Assembly (NCBI RefSeq): GCF_030167905.1
Contig: NZ_JARGNA010000006.1
Coordinates: 62,001-126,000 of the forward strand
Length of the DNA: 64,000 nt
Direction: 5' to 3'
From: Flavobacterium terrisoli
GTDB taxonomy: Bacteria > Bacteroidota > Bacteroidia > Flavobacteriales > Flavobacteriaceae
Part shown: one piece after another, positions 23,156 through 31,830 of the stretch
How positions within the stretch are numbered: position 1 is the stretch's first letter
Layout: the number at the start of each line of letters is the position of its first letter
The notes under the pieces: model-generated
The model's database searches: none
Told to the model about the DNA's origin: nothing
The model's input: the letters and a program-made list of their open reading frames with translations, nothing else
Translations under genes and position numbers: made by a program

Positions 23156-24166
23156 TTATTTTTGCTGTAAATCGATTACTTCTTCAATAACAGACTCAAT
23201 GCTTTGGAACTCAAAATTCAATCCCGAAACTTCGGGATTTTTTATTTTCTCATTCGAAATAAAATCGGAAGACCATAATGCGTTGGCGCTATATTTAGAC
23301 AAATGTCTTTTGGTCCTGAAAAAAGTCGAGATAAACCAATCTACCCGCCAGGCAATCGCAAGCATCCAGGGTTTGACTTCTATTTTTGGCTTTTTGGCTT
23401 TTTGTTTTTCGGCGATTTTAAAGATTACCTTTTTGAAGGTGAGGTTTTCAGCGACCAAAGTAAAGCGTTCGCCTGAAATATTGCTTTTCATCAACTGAAT
23501 CATGATTCTAACCACATCAGTAACGCCGACATATCCGGTGGAACCCTTGGTGTAAAATGGAAAGCCTTTTTTAATTTTTGAGAAGAATGCACTGCTCAGC
23601 TTTTCCTTAAAACCGGGACCAAAAATAACTCCGGGATTGACAACCACTACGTTTAAGCCTTCCTGTTGCCCGCGCCAAATTTCCATTTCGGCACCATATT
23701 TTGAAATGGCATAATCGCTATGCAAGGCTTCGGGATTCCATTCGGTTTCTTCAGTGACTTCTCTTTCGTTTTGGGCCAAATCACCTAAGGCCGCAATGGA
23801 ACTAACATGGCAGAGTTTTTTGATGTGGTAAGCCAAACAGAAATTGACAATATTAGCGGTTCCTTCGATATTTATTTTTCGGAGTTGGTCTTCGTCTTTT
23901 GGGTCATAGGAAATAAAACCGGCGCAATGATAAACGTAATCTATATTTTGAAAGGCAATTTCTAAGGATGGAATATCAATAATATCTGCTTTGACCCATT
24001 CAATTTTGGAAAACAAAGCCTCTTTATGACACAACTGGAAAAGTGATTTTGTCTTTTCTATGGATTTTTGACTTCGGTAAATGGAACGAACAGCAGCCTC
24101 ATTTTCTGTCAAATGCAACAGCAAATGCGCTCCAACCAAACCAGTTCCGCCTGTAACTAATATCAT
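23156..24166 (-). CDS. NAD-dependent epimerase/dehydratase family protein
   Basis: 336 residues of the extended SDR fold: TGGTGLVGAHLLLHL (about 5-19) binds the dinucleotide, SSIAALGDL carries the catalytic Ser region, and YAISKYGAE is the YxxxK pair (about 152-160). The C-terminal part is close to the dihydroflavonol reductase/3beta-HSD-like group. Substrate unknown. ATG at 24166. Confidence 0.9.
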   Translation of the reverse strand: MILVTGGTGLVGAHLLLHLTENEAAVRSIYRSQKSIEKTKSLFQLCHKEALFSKIEWVKADIIDIPSLEIAFQNIDYVYHCAGFISYDPKDEDQLRKINIEGTANIVNFCLAYHIKKLCHVSSIAALGDLAQNEREVTEETEWNPEALHSDYAISKYGAEMEIWRGQQEGLNVVVVNPGVIFGPGFKEKLSSAFFSKIKKGFPFYTKGSTGYVGVTDVVRIMIQLMKSNISGERFTLVAENLTFKKVIFKIAEKQKAKKPKIEVKPWMLAIAWRVDWFISTFFRTKRHLSKYSANALWSSDFISNEKIKNPEVSGLNFEFQSIESVIEEVIDLQQK

Positions 24167-24192
24167 ATCGCGAATTTACGAATTTTGTTTTT

Positions 24193-24221
24193 CAAATAAC
24201 CAAATAACCAAATGACCAAAT
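24193..24221 (+). repeat. 8-nt tandem repeat CAAATAAC x3
   Basis: CAAATAAC at 24193 and 24201 and CAAATGAC at 24209, then CAAAT. It sits just upstream of the tyrS promoter. Confidence 0.8.
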
Positions 24222-24233
24222 CAACATTTATTT

Positions 24234-24241
24234 TATCTTTG
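24234..24241 (+). promoter_or_regulatory. -7 element of the tyrS promoter
   Basis: TATCTTTG, 20 bases before the ATG at 24262. Confidence 0.65.
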
Positions 24242-24261
24242 CGCTCATTAGAATTATTACA

Positions 24262-25554
24262 ATGAGGAATTTAGTTGAAGAATTACAATGGCGTGGTTTG
24301 GTTCACGACATCATGCCCGGAACTGAGGAGCAACTTTTAAAGGAAATGACCACGACTTACATTGGGTTTGACCCAACGAGTGATTCATTGCACATTGGAA
24401 GTTTGGTGCCGATTATTTTATTGGTGCACCTGGAGAAATTCGGACACAAGCCAATCGCTTTGGTTGGTGGTGCAACTGGTATGATTGGTGATCCTTCCGG
24501 GAAATCGGATGAAAGAAATTTGTTGGATGAAGCGACGTTGGAGAAAAACGTAGCCGGAATCAAAGCGGTTTTGTCCCGTTTTTTAGATTTTAATTCGAAG
24601 GCAGTCAATGCTCCGATTTTGGTGAACAACTACGACTGGATGAAAGATTTCTCGTTTATCAATTTTGCGCGTGATGTGGGGAAACGCATTACCGTAAACT
24701 ATATGATGGCGAAGGATTCGGTAAAGAAACGTTTGAGCGCTGAAGGAGAAGGAATGAGTTTTACTGAGTTTACCTACCAGTTGATTCAGGGTTATGATTT
24801 CCATCATTTATATAAAACGCATAACTGCTTGTTGCAAATGGGCGGAAGCGACCAATGGGGAAATATCACTACGGGAACAGAATTGGTGCGCAGAATGAAT
24901 GGCGAAGGCGCGAAAGCTTTTGCGATGACTTGTCCGTTAATCACCAAAGCCGATGGTTCTAAATTCGGAAAATCTGAAGGCGGAAACGTTTGGCTGACTG
25001 CCGATAAAACTTCGGTTTATAAATTTTACCAGTTTTGGGTTAACACGACTGATATTGATGCTGAGAAATACATTAAGATATTTACCTTTTTAGATAAAAA
25101 TACGATTGACGCTTTGATTGCCGAGCATCAAACGGCGCCACATTTAAGAGTGCTGCAAAAGCGTTTGGCAGAAGAAGTAACGACATTGGTACATGGAAAG
25201 GAAGAGTTTGAAAAAGCAGTTTTTGCTTCGGGAGCCTTCTTTAGTCCGACGATGGATGATTTGAAAAAATTGGACACAAAGACATTCTCAGAAGTTTTTG
25301 AAGGCGTTCCGCAAGCGGAAGTAGCAAAGGCTGATTTGGAAAATGGACTGGATATGATTGCGGCACTTTCGGCTAAGACCGGTTTTCTGGCTTCGAATAG
25401 TGATGCGCGCAGAGAGTTGCAACAGAATTCGATTTCACTGAACAAAGAAAAAGTGGCTGCCGATTATTTAGTTACTGAAAAAGATTTGATTCACGGTCAG
25501 TTTCTGATGCTGCAGAAAGGAAAGAAAAATTATTATTTGATAAAAGTAGTATAA
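24262..25554 (+). CDS. tyrS: Tyrosyl-tRNA synthetase
   Basis: Charges tRNA-Tyr. 430 residues with the HIGH-type motif as HIGS in [14 protein letters not shown] (about 38-51), the tyrosine-recognition stretch [19 protein letters not shown] and the KMSKS-type KFGKS loop. The C-terminal ~80 residues form the S4-like RNA-binding domain ([13 protein letters not shown]). Own promoter and terminator. Confidence 0.98.
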   Translation: MRNLVEELQWRGLVHDIMPGTEEQLLKEMTTTYIGFDPTSDSLHIGSLVPIILLVHLEKFGHKPIALVGGATGMIGDPSGKSDERNLLDEATLEKNVAGIKAVLSRFLDFNSKAVNAPILVNNYDWMKDFSFINFARDVGKRITVNYMMAKDSVKKRLSAEGEGMSFTEFTYQLIQGYDFHHLYKTHNCLLQMGGSDQWGNITTGTELVRRMNGEGAKAFAMTCPLITKADGSKFGKSEGGNVWLTADKTSVYKFYQFWVNTTDIDAEKYIKIFTFLDKNTIDALIAEHQTAPHLRVLQKRLAEEVTTLVHGKEEFEKAVFASGAFFSPTMDDLKKLDTKTFSEVFEGVPQAEVAKADLENGLDMIAALSAKTGFLASNSDARRELQQNSISLNKEKVAADYLVTEKDLIHGQFLMLQKGKKNYYLIKVV

Positions 25555-25557
25555 AGA

Positions 25558-25587
25558 AAAAGGAACCAACTCGGTTCCTTTTTTTAT
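25558..25587 (+). terminator. Terminator of tyrS
   Basis: Stem AAAAGGAACC / GGTTCCTTTT (25573-25582 on the right arm) with loop AACTC and a run of Ts. Overlaps the end of the convergent gene, so probably bidirectional. Confidence 0.85.
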
Positions 25588-26249
25588 TCGCTCAAATCGA
25601 TTTCAACTTTATTGGAAGTAAACCAGCCTTTGGTCAGGACTTTGTCTTTGAGGACTTCCTTTTTCTCTTCTTCGGTAAAATGGGACAAAAGTTCTTCTGT
25701 CATCAGGTTGATATGGAGTTCAAAAAAGTGTTTTTCCTTTTCTGAAATATAATATTCTATGACGTCATTTTTGTGGTATCGTTCTTTATTCCAAGACAAA
25801 ACAGTAGTAAAATGTTTGGTCTCTTTTGGGGCCAATTTTTGAATGTTTTCCAAAAAACCTTCTTTTCTCGATTGGGATAACTGTTCCGGCGTTCGGCTTT
25901 CGACGTAGTTCATCAAAGAATCCCTGTACTTGTTCAGTTCTGCCTCGTCTTTGAAAACGCGGCTTAATTGGTTTGTAAAAATCCAGTTGACATCAATGGA
26001 AGTTTCATTTTCATAGACTTTATAATAAGGATTTGGCCTCAAGGAACCGCCGCCAATAGGAACGATATGCGTTGTGTCTAAAACAAAAGCAATGGGCTTT
26101 TCCGTCAGATTGGTGATGTGGTAGTGCAATGTAAATTTTCGGCTATGGTCATCATTATCTACGGTTTTAATCGCATCGATTTTCAATTCAATTGGTTTGG
26201 ATTGGGAAAAAGTAGTAATGGAAAAGAGTAAAATGATTAAGTATTTCAA
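25584..26249 (-). CDS. Exported protein of unknown function
   Basis: 221 residues with a short signal peptide (about 1-16, MKYLIILLFSITTFSQ). Two halves can be seen: a beta-rich N-terminal domain that mentions no known motif, and a charged helical C-terminal part (FTEEEKKEVLKDKV). The start is TTG at 26249, chosen because the signal peptide begins there. I do not recognise a family. Convergent with tyrS, whose terminator overlaps its end. Confidence 0.7.
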   Translation of the reverse strand: MKYLIILLFSITTFSQSKPIELKIDAIKTVDNDDHSRKFTLHYHITNLTEKPIAFVLDTTHIVPIGGGSLRPNPYYKVYENETSIDVNWIFTNQLSRVFKDEAELNKYRDSLMNYVESRTPEQLSQSRKEGFLENIQKLAPKETKHFTTVLSWNKERYHKNDVIEYYISEKEKHFFELHINLMTEELLSHFTEEEKKEVLKDKVLTKGWFTSNKVEIDLSE

Positions 26250-26288
26250 GGCTTTGATTTTAATATAAACGCAAGAAAAGGAATTTTA

Positions 26289-27269
26289 TTATAACACCAT
26301 TAAATTGCAACCGCGAATATCGGAATTGTCAAAGCGTCCTAAAACTTCAAAGGAATTATTGGCGTATTTTTTGCCCAAATCCTGAGTAGCAATAAAGGAA
26401 CACGAATTGATATTGGCCAAGTCAATGACATTCACACCACCGGTTTTGCCATAATCAACATAGGTCAGTGCATCTTCGGGATCGCGAACGAGTATCTGCA
26501 TCCAAGCCGGACATTCGAAAATACCGTTGCCTAACGAATAGGCCTGCGATAACAATTCAGTCATGCCATATTCAGAATGAATGCTCGAAACACCAAAACC
26601 CTGACATAAGATTTCATGCAATTCCTCGCGGATGATTTCTTTGCGTTTGCCTTTCATCCCGCCGGTTTCCATAATGATGGTGTTTTTCAACTGAAAATTT
26701 TGCTGCTCAATTAAATCCAATAAAGCATAAGTTACACCAATCAGGATTACATTTTGGCCGGAATTGTCCAATTCAATCAGTTTCGAAATTAGCTCGTCAT
26801 AATTGCGCAGGTAAAAGCCGCTGTGCTCGTTGTTTGACAATTCGATTAAATCCTTTACCATATAAATTAAGGATGAACCGCTGCGTTCTAAATAGGATGG
26901 AAGCAGGGCCAAAACGGCATAGTCTTCAATATTTCCATAGAATTCAGAGAAAGCCAGTCGATAACTTTGTTCGTATAACGAAACATCGGTAACCAAATGT
27001 TTGCTAGTAATCATTCCGGTGGTTCCGCTGCTTGTAAATGTTTCCTGAATCGGATTAGAATTGGAAACGACATTATGGCTTTTGAAAAACTGTATTGGTA
27101 GAAACGGAATTTGCTGTAATGATTTTACTTTTTGGACATCAATATTAAGAAAATCACAAAACTCACGATAGACCAAATTGTTTTCGTATTGGAAACGAAA
27201 AACCTTCAGCGCTATTTTTTCAAATTGCTTTTGGGAAGAAATCGTGAATATGTCTTGTGAATCAATCAA
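26289..27269 (-). CDS. LuxE-like acyl-protein synthetase / acyl transferase
   Basis: About 326 residues of the acyl-adenylating superfamily. TFTSSGTTGM is the P-loop-like AMP-binding motif (about 83-92 of the shorter form) and SSIHSEYGMTELLSQAY is the second conserved motif. The best relatives are LuxE-type proteins that activate fatty acids, yet there is no luxCDABG set here. I place the start at TTG 27269 (MIDSQDIFTISS) because the longer frame's TTG at 27287 lies in the -7 element (27285-27292). Substrate and partner unknown. Confidence 0.8.
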   Translation of the reverse strand: MIDSQDIFTISSQKQFEKIALKVFRFQYENNLVYREFCDFLNIDVQKVKSLQQIPFLPIQFFKSHNVVSNSNPIQETFTSSGTTGMITSKHLVTDVSLYEQSYRLAFSEFYGNIEDYAVLALLPSYLERSGSSLIYMVKDLIELSNNEHSGFYLRNYDELISKLIELDNSGQNVILIGVTYALLDLIEQQNFQLKNTIIMETGGMKGKRKEIIREELHEILCQGFGVSSIHSEYGMTELLSQAYSLGNGIFECPAWMQILVRDPEDALTYVDYGKTGGVNVIDLANINSCSFIATQDLGKKYANNSFEVLGRFDNSDIRGCNLMVL

Positions 27270-27284
27270 GAAGTAAATTTTTGG

Positions 27285-27292
27285 CAAAAGTA
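27285..27292 (-). promoter_or_regulatory. -7 element of the LuxE-like gene
   Basis: TACTTTTG on the minus strand, 15 bases before the TTG start at 27269. Confidence 0.6.
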
Positions 27293-27302
27293 AGGAAAAT
27301 AG

Positions 27303-27330
27303 AAAAGCCCTAACTTTTGTCAGGGCTTTT
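27303..27330 (-). terminator. Terminator of the beta-helix protein gene
   Basis: AAAAGCCCT (27303-27311) / AGGGCTTTT (27322-27330), 10-nt loop, directly upstream of the next promoter. Confidence 0.85.
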
Positions 27331-27355
27331 TAGATGAAGTAACTGCAAAGCGGTC

Positions 27356-29230
27356 CTATTTTTTAAATTCCACCAAGAAAACACCAAAACAGTTGGGCGT
27401 CTTTTCCGCTTGGTTTTTAAAATCGGTCAATTTGCCTTTTGGCGTATCGAAACCAGCAGTCCCTAAGTTTATTATAAGTTGATTATTGGAAATCCTGCCT
27501 GAAACAGGTTTTGGATTAGACAGGTTTTCAATATCCTTGAGTATGTAATGGGTTCCATCTGGGATGTTAATACCATGATCGCCGAAGTTTACGGTGACCA
27601 TCGGGTTAATTAGAGGCTTTTCGTTGTCACCGCCCCAGCCATTATCATTGGGTGGACTTAATAAGACCAATTTGTATTGGTTGGGTTTGTAGGTGTTTTT
27701 AGTGATTTTTAATACATTGGGCGGATTGTCCAACCATGGACCGTTTGCACTCTTGGTTCTTATTGGATTGTTGGCCAAAAGAAAGAAACGGGAATGGCTG
27801 TTGGAATCAATGCCAAAAGTCTCGGCCCAGCTTATAAATTGCGGATCAAATGGTTTTGAAAAAGTTTCTTTGGGATGATTGTATATATAATAATCTGTTA
27901 TGACCTTTTGGCCGACAGGTTTGCAGACTGTTCCGTTAAAAGAATAGTTTTGGTGTTCCATTCTAAATATGGGATGGATATTGGGAGGTTTACAAAAACT
28001 TCCGTTTCGGGTAAAATAGATGTTGTCTGAAAATTGCCAATTTGTTGGGTTAATTTTGCCGGTCAGTTTATTGCGCTCATCAACAATAATAAATCTCCCT
28101 AAGGCCATATTATTTTGAAAAACAATCTGATTGATGTTTTTAAAGTTGATAAAATTATTCCTGCCGGAAATAAAGTTGTTTTTCACTATGATGTGATGGG
28201 AACCAATTCCGGGATCTTTGAGGTTTGGTGGGCAGCTTTGGGGGAACTCATTGCCAATCAAGAGAGAGCAGGCTTCGCCACCGGATTCTTTCTGAGTGTA
28301 ATTTGTGTTATGGTATAGTGTGTTGTTGATAATGTTGATGTTATGTATGACACTTTCCCCATTGCTTGAGCCGTTAGAGACATTGATGTTGTTATCGCCG
28401 GGTGAAGCGGCTGAATGATGTGGAGAGCCATTGTTAAATACGGTGTTGTCATCTAGTGTTATGTTTTTGACAGGAGCTTTTCCTGTTGAATAACACTGAA
28501 ATCCATCGTGGAAATTGTTAAATACGATGTTATTTTTGAATACTCTGTATTTGTCGCTTTCATTTTGGACATAAAGCCCGGGACCATGACCTCTTTTGTC
28601 TTTGCGGGGCGTTAGGTAGCCATTGTTGTAAATAATGCATCCGTAAACAAATGTCCCGCCAACTTCCTTCCAACTGCCCATTCCTTTTCCCGGATTGTCA
28701 TGGATGATCAAATTGATAAATTCGCAATCTTCACCTGATGTATGTTCGATTCCGCCACAAAGAGCATAATTGGGTGTCGTATCAGATCTTATGACCTTGC
28801 TATAGGTGACTTCAAAATCTTTGAAGATTACATTTCCGCCCAGCACTTTTAAAACCTGATTGTTATTTGAGTTTGAAGATTTGGTATTCAGAATATTTCC
28901 ATCCAATATTGCCCACTCTCCCGGCCAAGAGGCGATGGTTATTTTGGCAATAGCTTTTCCGGAAAGTTTGCTGACAAACCTTCCTGTATAACGGCCTCCT
29001 TTCAACCATAAAATGTCACCCGGTAATATCACATCAGTTAAGTTAAGTGCTGCGTTTAAATTAAAAGGATTGGTGACAGTTCCGCCTAACGCTTTTGTGT
29101 TGACTGCCTTACCGTTTGGGGAAGCGAACCATTCCTTTGCACTAGAATAGGAAGAGATGAATAACATGAGTACAACACAATATGCTGAAAGTGATTGCTG
29201 TTTTTTTGTCGATATTTTATACTTTTTCAT
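27356..29230 (-). CDS. Secreted right-handed parallel beta-helix protein
   Basis: 624 residues. An N-terminal signal segment (hydrophobic about 16-30) is followed by a polysaccharide-lyase/PbH1-like domain: an opening PGDILWLKGGRYTGRF, then repeated rungs such as NNIVFNNFHDGFQCY, LDDNTVFNNG and NINIINNTLYHNT over about residues 110-370. The fold suggests binding or cleavage of extracellular polysaccharide, but no catalytic set is identified. No T9SS tail is visible, so it may be periplasmic or exported another way. Confidence 0.75.
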   Translation of the reverse strand: MKKYKISTKKQQSLSAYCVVLMLFISSYSSAKEWFASPNGKAVNTKALGGTVTNPFNLNAALNLTDVILPGDILWLKGGRYTGRFVSKLSGKAIAKITIASWPGEWAILDGNILNTKSSNSNNNQVLKVLGGNVIFKDFEVTYSKVIRSDTTPNYALCGGIEHTSGEDCEFINLIIHDNPGKGMGSWKEVGGTFVYGCIIYNNGYLTPRKDKRGHGPGLYVQNESDKYRVFKNNIVFNNFHDGFQCYSTGKAPVKNITLDDNTVFNNGSPHHSAASPGDNNINVSNGSSNGESVIHNINIINNTLYHNTNYTQKESGGEACSLLIGNEFPQSCPPNLKDPGIGSHHIIVKNNFISGRNNFINFKNINQIVFQNNMALGRFIIVDERNKLTGKINPTNWQFSDNIYFTRNGSFCKPPNIHPIFRMEHQNYSFNGTVCKPVGQKVITDYYIYNHPKETFSKPFDPQFISWAETFGIDSNSHSRFFLLANNPIRTKSANGPWLDNPPNVLKITKNTYKPNQYKLVLLSPPNDNGWGGDNEKPLINPMVTVNFGDHGINIPDGTHYILKDIENLSNPKPVSGRISNNQLIINLGTAGFDTPKGKLTDFKNQAEKTPNCFGVFLVEFKK

Positions 29231-29331
29231 AGTTATTAGTTATTATCCAACAATTTCCTGTAAGCAATTATAGTTCCAATTTAACTTTGAGCTCATTAAT
29301 TGTTCTGAATTTTGATAAAGTTACAGATGAA

Positions 29332-29366
29332 AAAAGCCCCAAATCATTAGATTCAGGGCTCTTTTT
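29332..29366 (-). terminator. Terminator of the 633-residue T9SS protein gene
   Basis: 14-position stem (29332-29345 with 29350-29363) with several G-T pairs and loop ATTA; T-run on the minus strand. Confidence 0.85.
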
Positions 29367-29405
29367 ATAATGTGGTTATTTTCATAACCTATATCGAAAA
29401 TTGGA

Positions 29406-31307
29406 TTATTTAATCACTAATTTTCTGGTTGCAGTTTTACCTTCTTCAGTAATTTTAACTACATAAACGCCACCTCTAAGGTTGCTTACGTTGATTGCAT
29501 TGTCTGAAGTTACAGTGTTTAAAACTTGTTTTCCTAATACATCATAAACAGTAACTGTTCTTTCAGTATTAGCAGCAGTTTCAATGTATAAAGTTCCGTT
29601 AACAACAGGGTTTGGATATACTTTCAATCCAGAAATGTTGTTTTGGCTAGTGCCTAAAGTACCATTGGTAACTTGTGCCCAGGTAGTTCCGATTCTAAGC
29701 TCATCAACACTCATACTTGGTGTTTCAGTAGCGCTATCCTGTCTCAAAATAAAGTTTGAGATGCCTGTTAAATCAGTGCCGGTATGAGTATCTGTAATTG
29801 TGGCAGCTGGCTGTGCACCATCTACTGTAGGGTTTATCCAAAGGCTAACAGTATCGTCTGAAGCATCAGGACCAAATGTATATCCAACAACAACAAAATA
29901 AGTTGTTCCGGTTACTAAAGCAGTAGTGTCATAAGTCGTATTTGCAGCATTAGCAGTTCTAACTTCTATTCCAAGATTGAAAACACCATCATCAACTCTT
30001 TTTGACCATAATGTTGCACCAAAAGTAGTAGAGCTTGAACCCAATGTTGCAAAATAACCACCATTAGCATCAGTAACACCAGCCATTGAATTAACATTCA
30101 TTATAAAAGAATAGTATACAGTTCCTGTAGTTGTTGGAGTAAATGGAGTTGAACATTCCATACCATCAGCACCAAAAATTGCATAACCGGTTGTACTAGG
30201 AGATAAACCTGGGTAAGCCGGAGTTAAAAGGCCACCTGCAACAATAATATTGTCTCCGGTGTTAACATTTGACCATTGTTGGCTTTGACCTAAATTACTA
30301 GCTTCAGCATAGGCAAATGGCTCATAATAAGGCAATAAACTAATTGGTTTACATTCTGGAGCAGTTACAGTTTTTGTAAGCCCACAAGCACCGCTAACGG
30401 TTAAAGTAACGTTTGTTCCTTCAGTAACTCCTGAAATAGTAATGCTTCCTGATTCAGTGGTTGAAGGATTATCACCACCGATTGTACCGGCATTGGTTGA
30501 TAAATTGTATGCTCCTGAATTTCCTCCTGTAAATGGAATGCTTACACTGTATGTGTCAAGGTTTAAGGTAACAGCATCACAAGCAGCTGTTTCAGATCCT
30601 AATGATAAAGGACAACCTGCTGCTCCGAACCAAGTTGTGTATACTTTGATTTCATCAAGAGTAATATTTTGAGTGGCAACATATTGTCTTAAATATACAC
30701 CTGCAATTGAAGCGACACCTGACGCAGAAGTAGTGTGTTCCGGAGTTCCGGCAGCAGCTTCTGTTGCAGGAACACCCGCAGATTTAACCCAGATGCTTGC
30801 AGCACCTGTTGCAGAAACATCGTATTTTACAATGATTAGATAAGTAGTGTTTAAATCAAAATCTGTTGGTGCAGCAGCAAATGAAGCTGTACCTGTATTT
30901 GAAATACCAAAATTAATTTTTCCTGCATTTGCTGATGGCTTAACAAATATTCTGGCAGCGAAATTTGTTCCTGTTCCTAAATGTGTGAAATATCCAGCAT
31001 CACCAGAAGCAACATTTACTAAGAACGAATAATATAATGTTCCTGAAGTAACTGGCGCAGCGAATGATTTGTTAACATCTTCACCGGTATTATCTAGTCT
31101 TGCAGCGTTATTGGCAGCAGTATTGTAACCTGGATAACTCAATCCGTTTGAAGCACCAACATCAATAAAGTTAGTAGTACCACTATGAGCAACCCATCCG
31201 TTTGCTGTAAGCAACGAGTTGTCTGCATAGTTGAAATCATCAGTTAAAACCTGTCCGAATGACAAAGTGGTAACTGCAAAAAATAATAAAGAGTAAATTT
31301 TTTTCAT
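29406..31307 (-). CDS. T9SS-exported protein with two related domains and type A sorting tail
   Basis: 633 residues: signal peptide (about 1-18), a jellyroll-like domain (about 20-215), a linker domain with SALGSETAACDAV-like content, and a second copy of the first domain (about 325-550). The two copies share GTxYYSFxxNV and FxTLGxxxxxFxAxxxxK. The tail (about 555-633) is a type A sorting domain: KVYPNPVVNGTLYIE, VYDVLGKQVL and GVYVVKITEEGKTATRKLVIK. It should cross the outer membrane by the Por/T9SS machinery and be anchored or released. Ligand unknown. Confidence 0.88.
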   Translation of the reverse strand: MKKIYSLLFFAVTTLSFGQVLTDDFNYADNSLLTANGWVAHSGTTNFIDVGASNGLSYPGYNTAANNAARLDNTGEDVNKSFAAPVTSGTLYYSFLVNVASGDAGYFTHLGTGTNFAARIFVKPSANAGKINFGISNTGTASFAAAPTDFDLNTTYLIIVKYDVSATGAASIWVKSAGVPATEAAAGTPEHTTSASGVASIAGVYLRQYVATQNITLDEIKVYTTWFGAAGCPLSLGSETAACDAVTLNLDTYSVSIPFTGGNSGAYNLSTNAGTIGGDNPSTTESGSITISGVTEGTNVTLTVSGACGLTKTVTAPECKPISLLPYYEPFAYAEASNLGQSQQWSNVNTGDNIIVAGGLLTPAYPGLSPSTTGYAIFGADGMECSTPFTPTTTGTVYYSFIMNVNSMAGVTDANGGYFATLGSSSTTFGATLWSKRVDDGVFNLGIEVRTANAANTTYDTTALVTGTTYFVVVGYTFGPDASDDTVSLWINPTVDGAQPAATITDTHTGTDLTGISNFILRQDSATETPSMSVDELRIGTTWAQVTNGTLGTSQNNISGLKVYPNPVVNGTLYIETAANTERTVTVYDVLGKQVLNTVTSDNAINVSNLRGGVYVVKITEEGKTATRKLVIK

Positions 31308-31329
31308 TTTTTTAAATTTAATTAGCCTA

Positions 31330-31337
31330 CAAATATA
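31330..31337 (-). promoter_or_regulatory. -7 element of the 633-residue T9SS protein gene
   Basis: TATATTTG on the minus strand, 23 bases before the ATG at 31307. Confidence 0.6.
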
Positions 31338-31411
31338 ATGACAATATTTGTTCGCTGAAAAAAAGAATGTAAAAAAATGATTAAATAAAGATTAAAAAAA
31401 CCTAAGAATAA

Positions 31412-31723
31412 CTATCTGACAATTAGTTTTCTAGTGGTGGTAGTTTCTCCTTCGGTGATTTTGATAATATAAACTCCCGGTGGAATTGTAGTAATGTTTA
31501 ACTCTTTGGAAGAGATTGTAGTTTGTAATACTTTTTTACCCAAGACATCAAAAATAAGTATCTCTTTATCAAGAGAAGTTTTTGAAGTAATATAGATTTT
31601 TCCGTTACTAACAGGGTTTGGGTAGAAACCAAGAGTTTCCCCTTGTTGCTTCCCGTCCTGTGCCAAAGACACAAACGTAAACAATAAGAAGAGAGAAGCA
31701 GTTAAAAAGTAGTTTCTTTTCAT
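31412..31723 (-). CDS. Minimal protein: signal peptide plus T9SS type A sorting domain
   Basis: 103 residues from the ATG at 31723 (MKRNYFLTASLFLLFTFVSLAQ signal). After about 12 residues of spacer, the whole mature part is a sorting domain: GFYPNPVSNGKIYI, ILIFDVLGKKVLQ, GVYIIKITEGE, TTRKLIVR. There is no cargo domain. The longer frame from a TTG at 31777 includes the -7 element at 31743-31750 and is rejected. It may be a secreted peptide or a remnant of a larger cargo gene. Confidence 0.82.
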   Translation of the reverse strand: MKRNYFLTASLFLLFTFVSLAQDGKQQGETLGFYPNPVSNGKIYITSKTSLDKEILIFDVLGKKVLQTTISSKELNITTIPPGVYIIKITEGETTTTRKLIVR

Positions 31724-31742
31724 GACTCTAATTTGGTTATAA

Positions 31743-31750
31743 CAAAGATA
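31743..31750 (-). promoter_or_regulatory. -7 element of the minimal T9SS gene
   Basis: TATCTTTG on the minus strand, 20 bases before the ATG at 31723. Confidence 0.6.
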
Positions 31751-31784
31751 TAAAAAATATTTCAAATACTGTACCAAAAAAAAA

Positions 31785-31810
31785 CATCCCGAAAAATTAA
31801 TTCCGGGATG
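31785..31810 (-). terminator. Terminator of the 31.8-33.0 kb lipoprotein gene
   Basis: CATCCCG (31785-31791) / CGGGATG (31804-31810), extended by weaker pairs; followed on the minus strand by nine Ts. Confidence 0.85.
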
Positions 31811-31830
31811 CTCTTTTTATATGGTATTGA

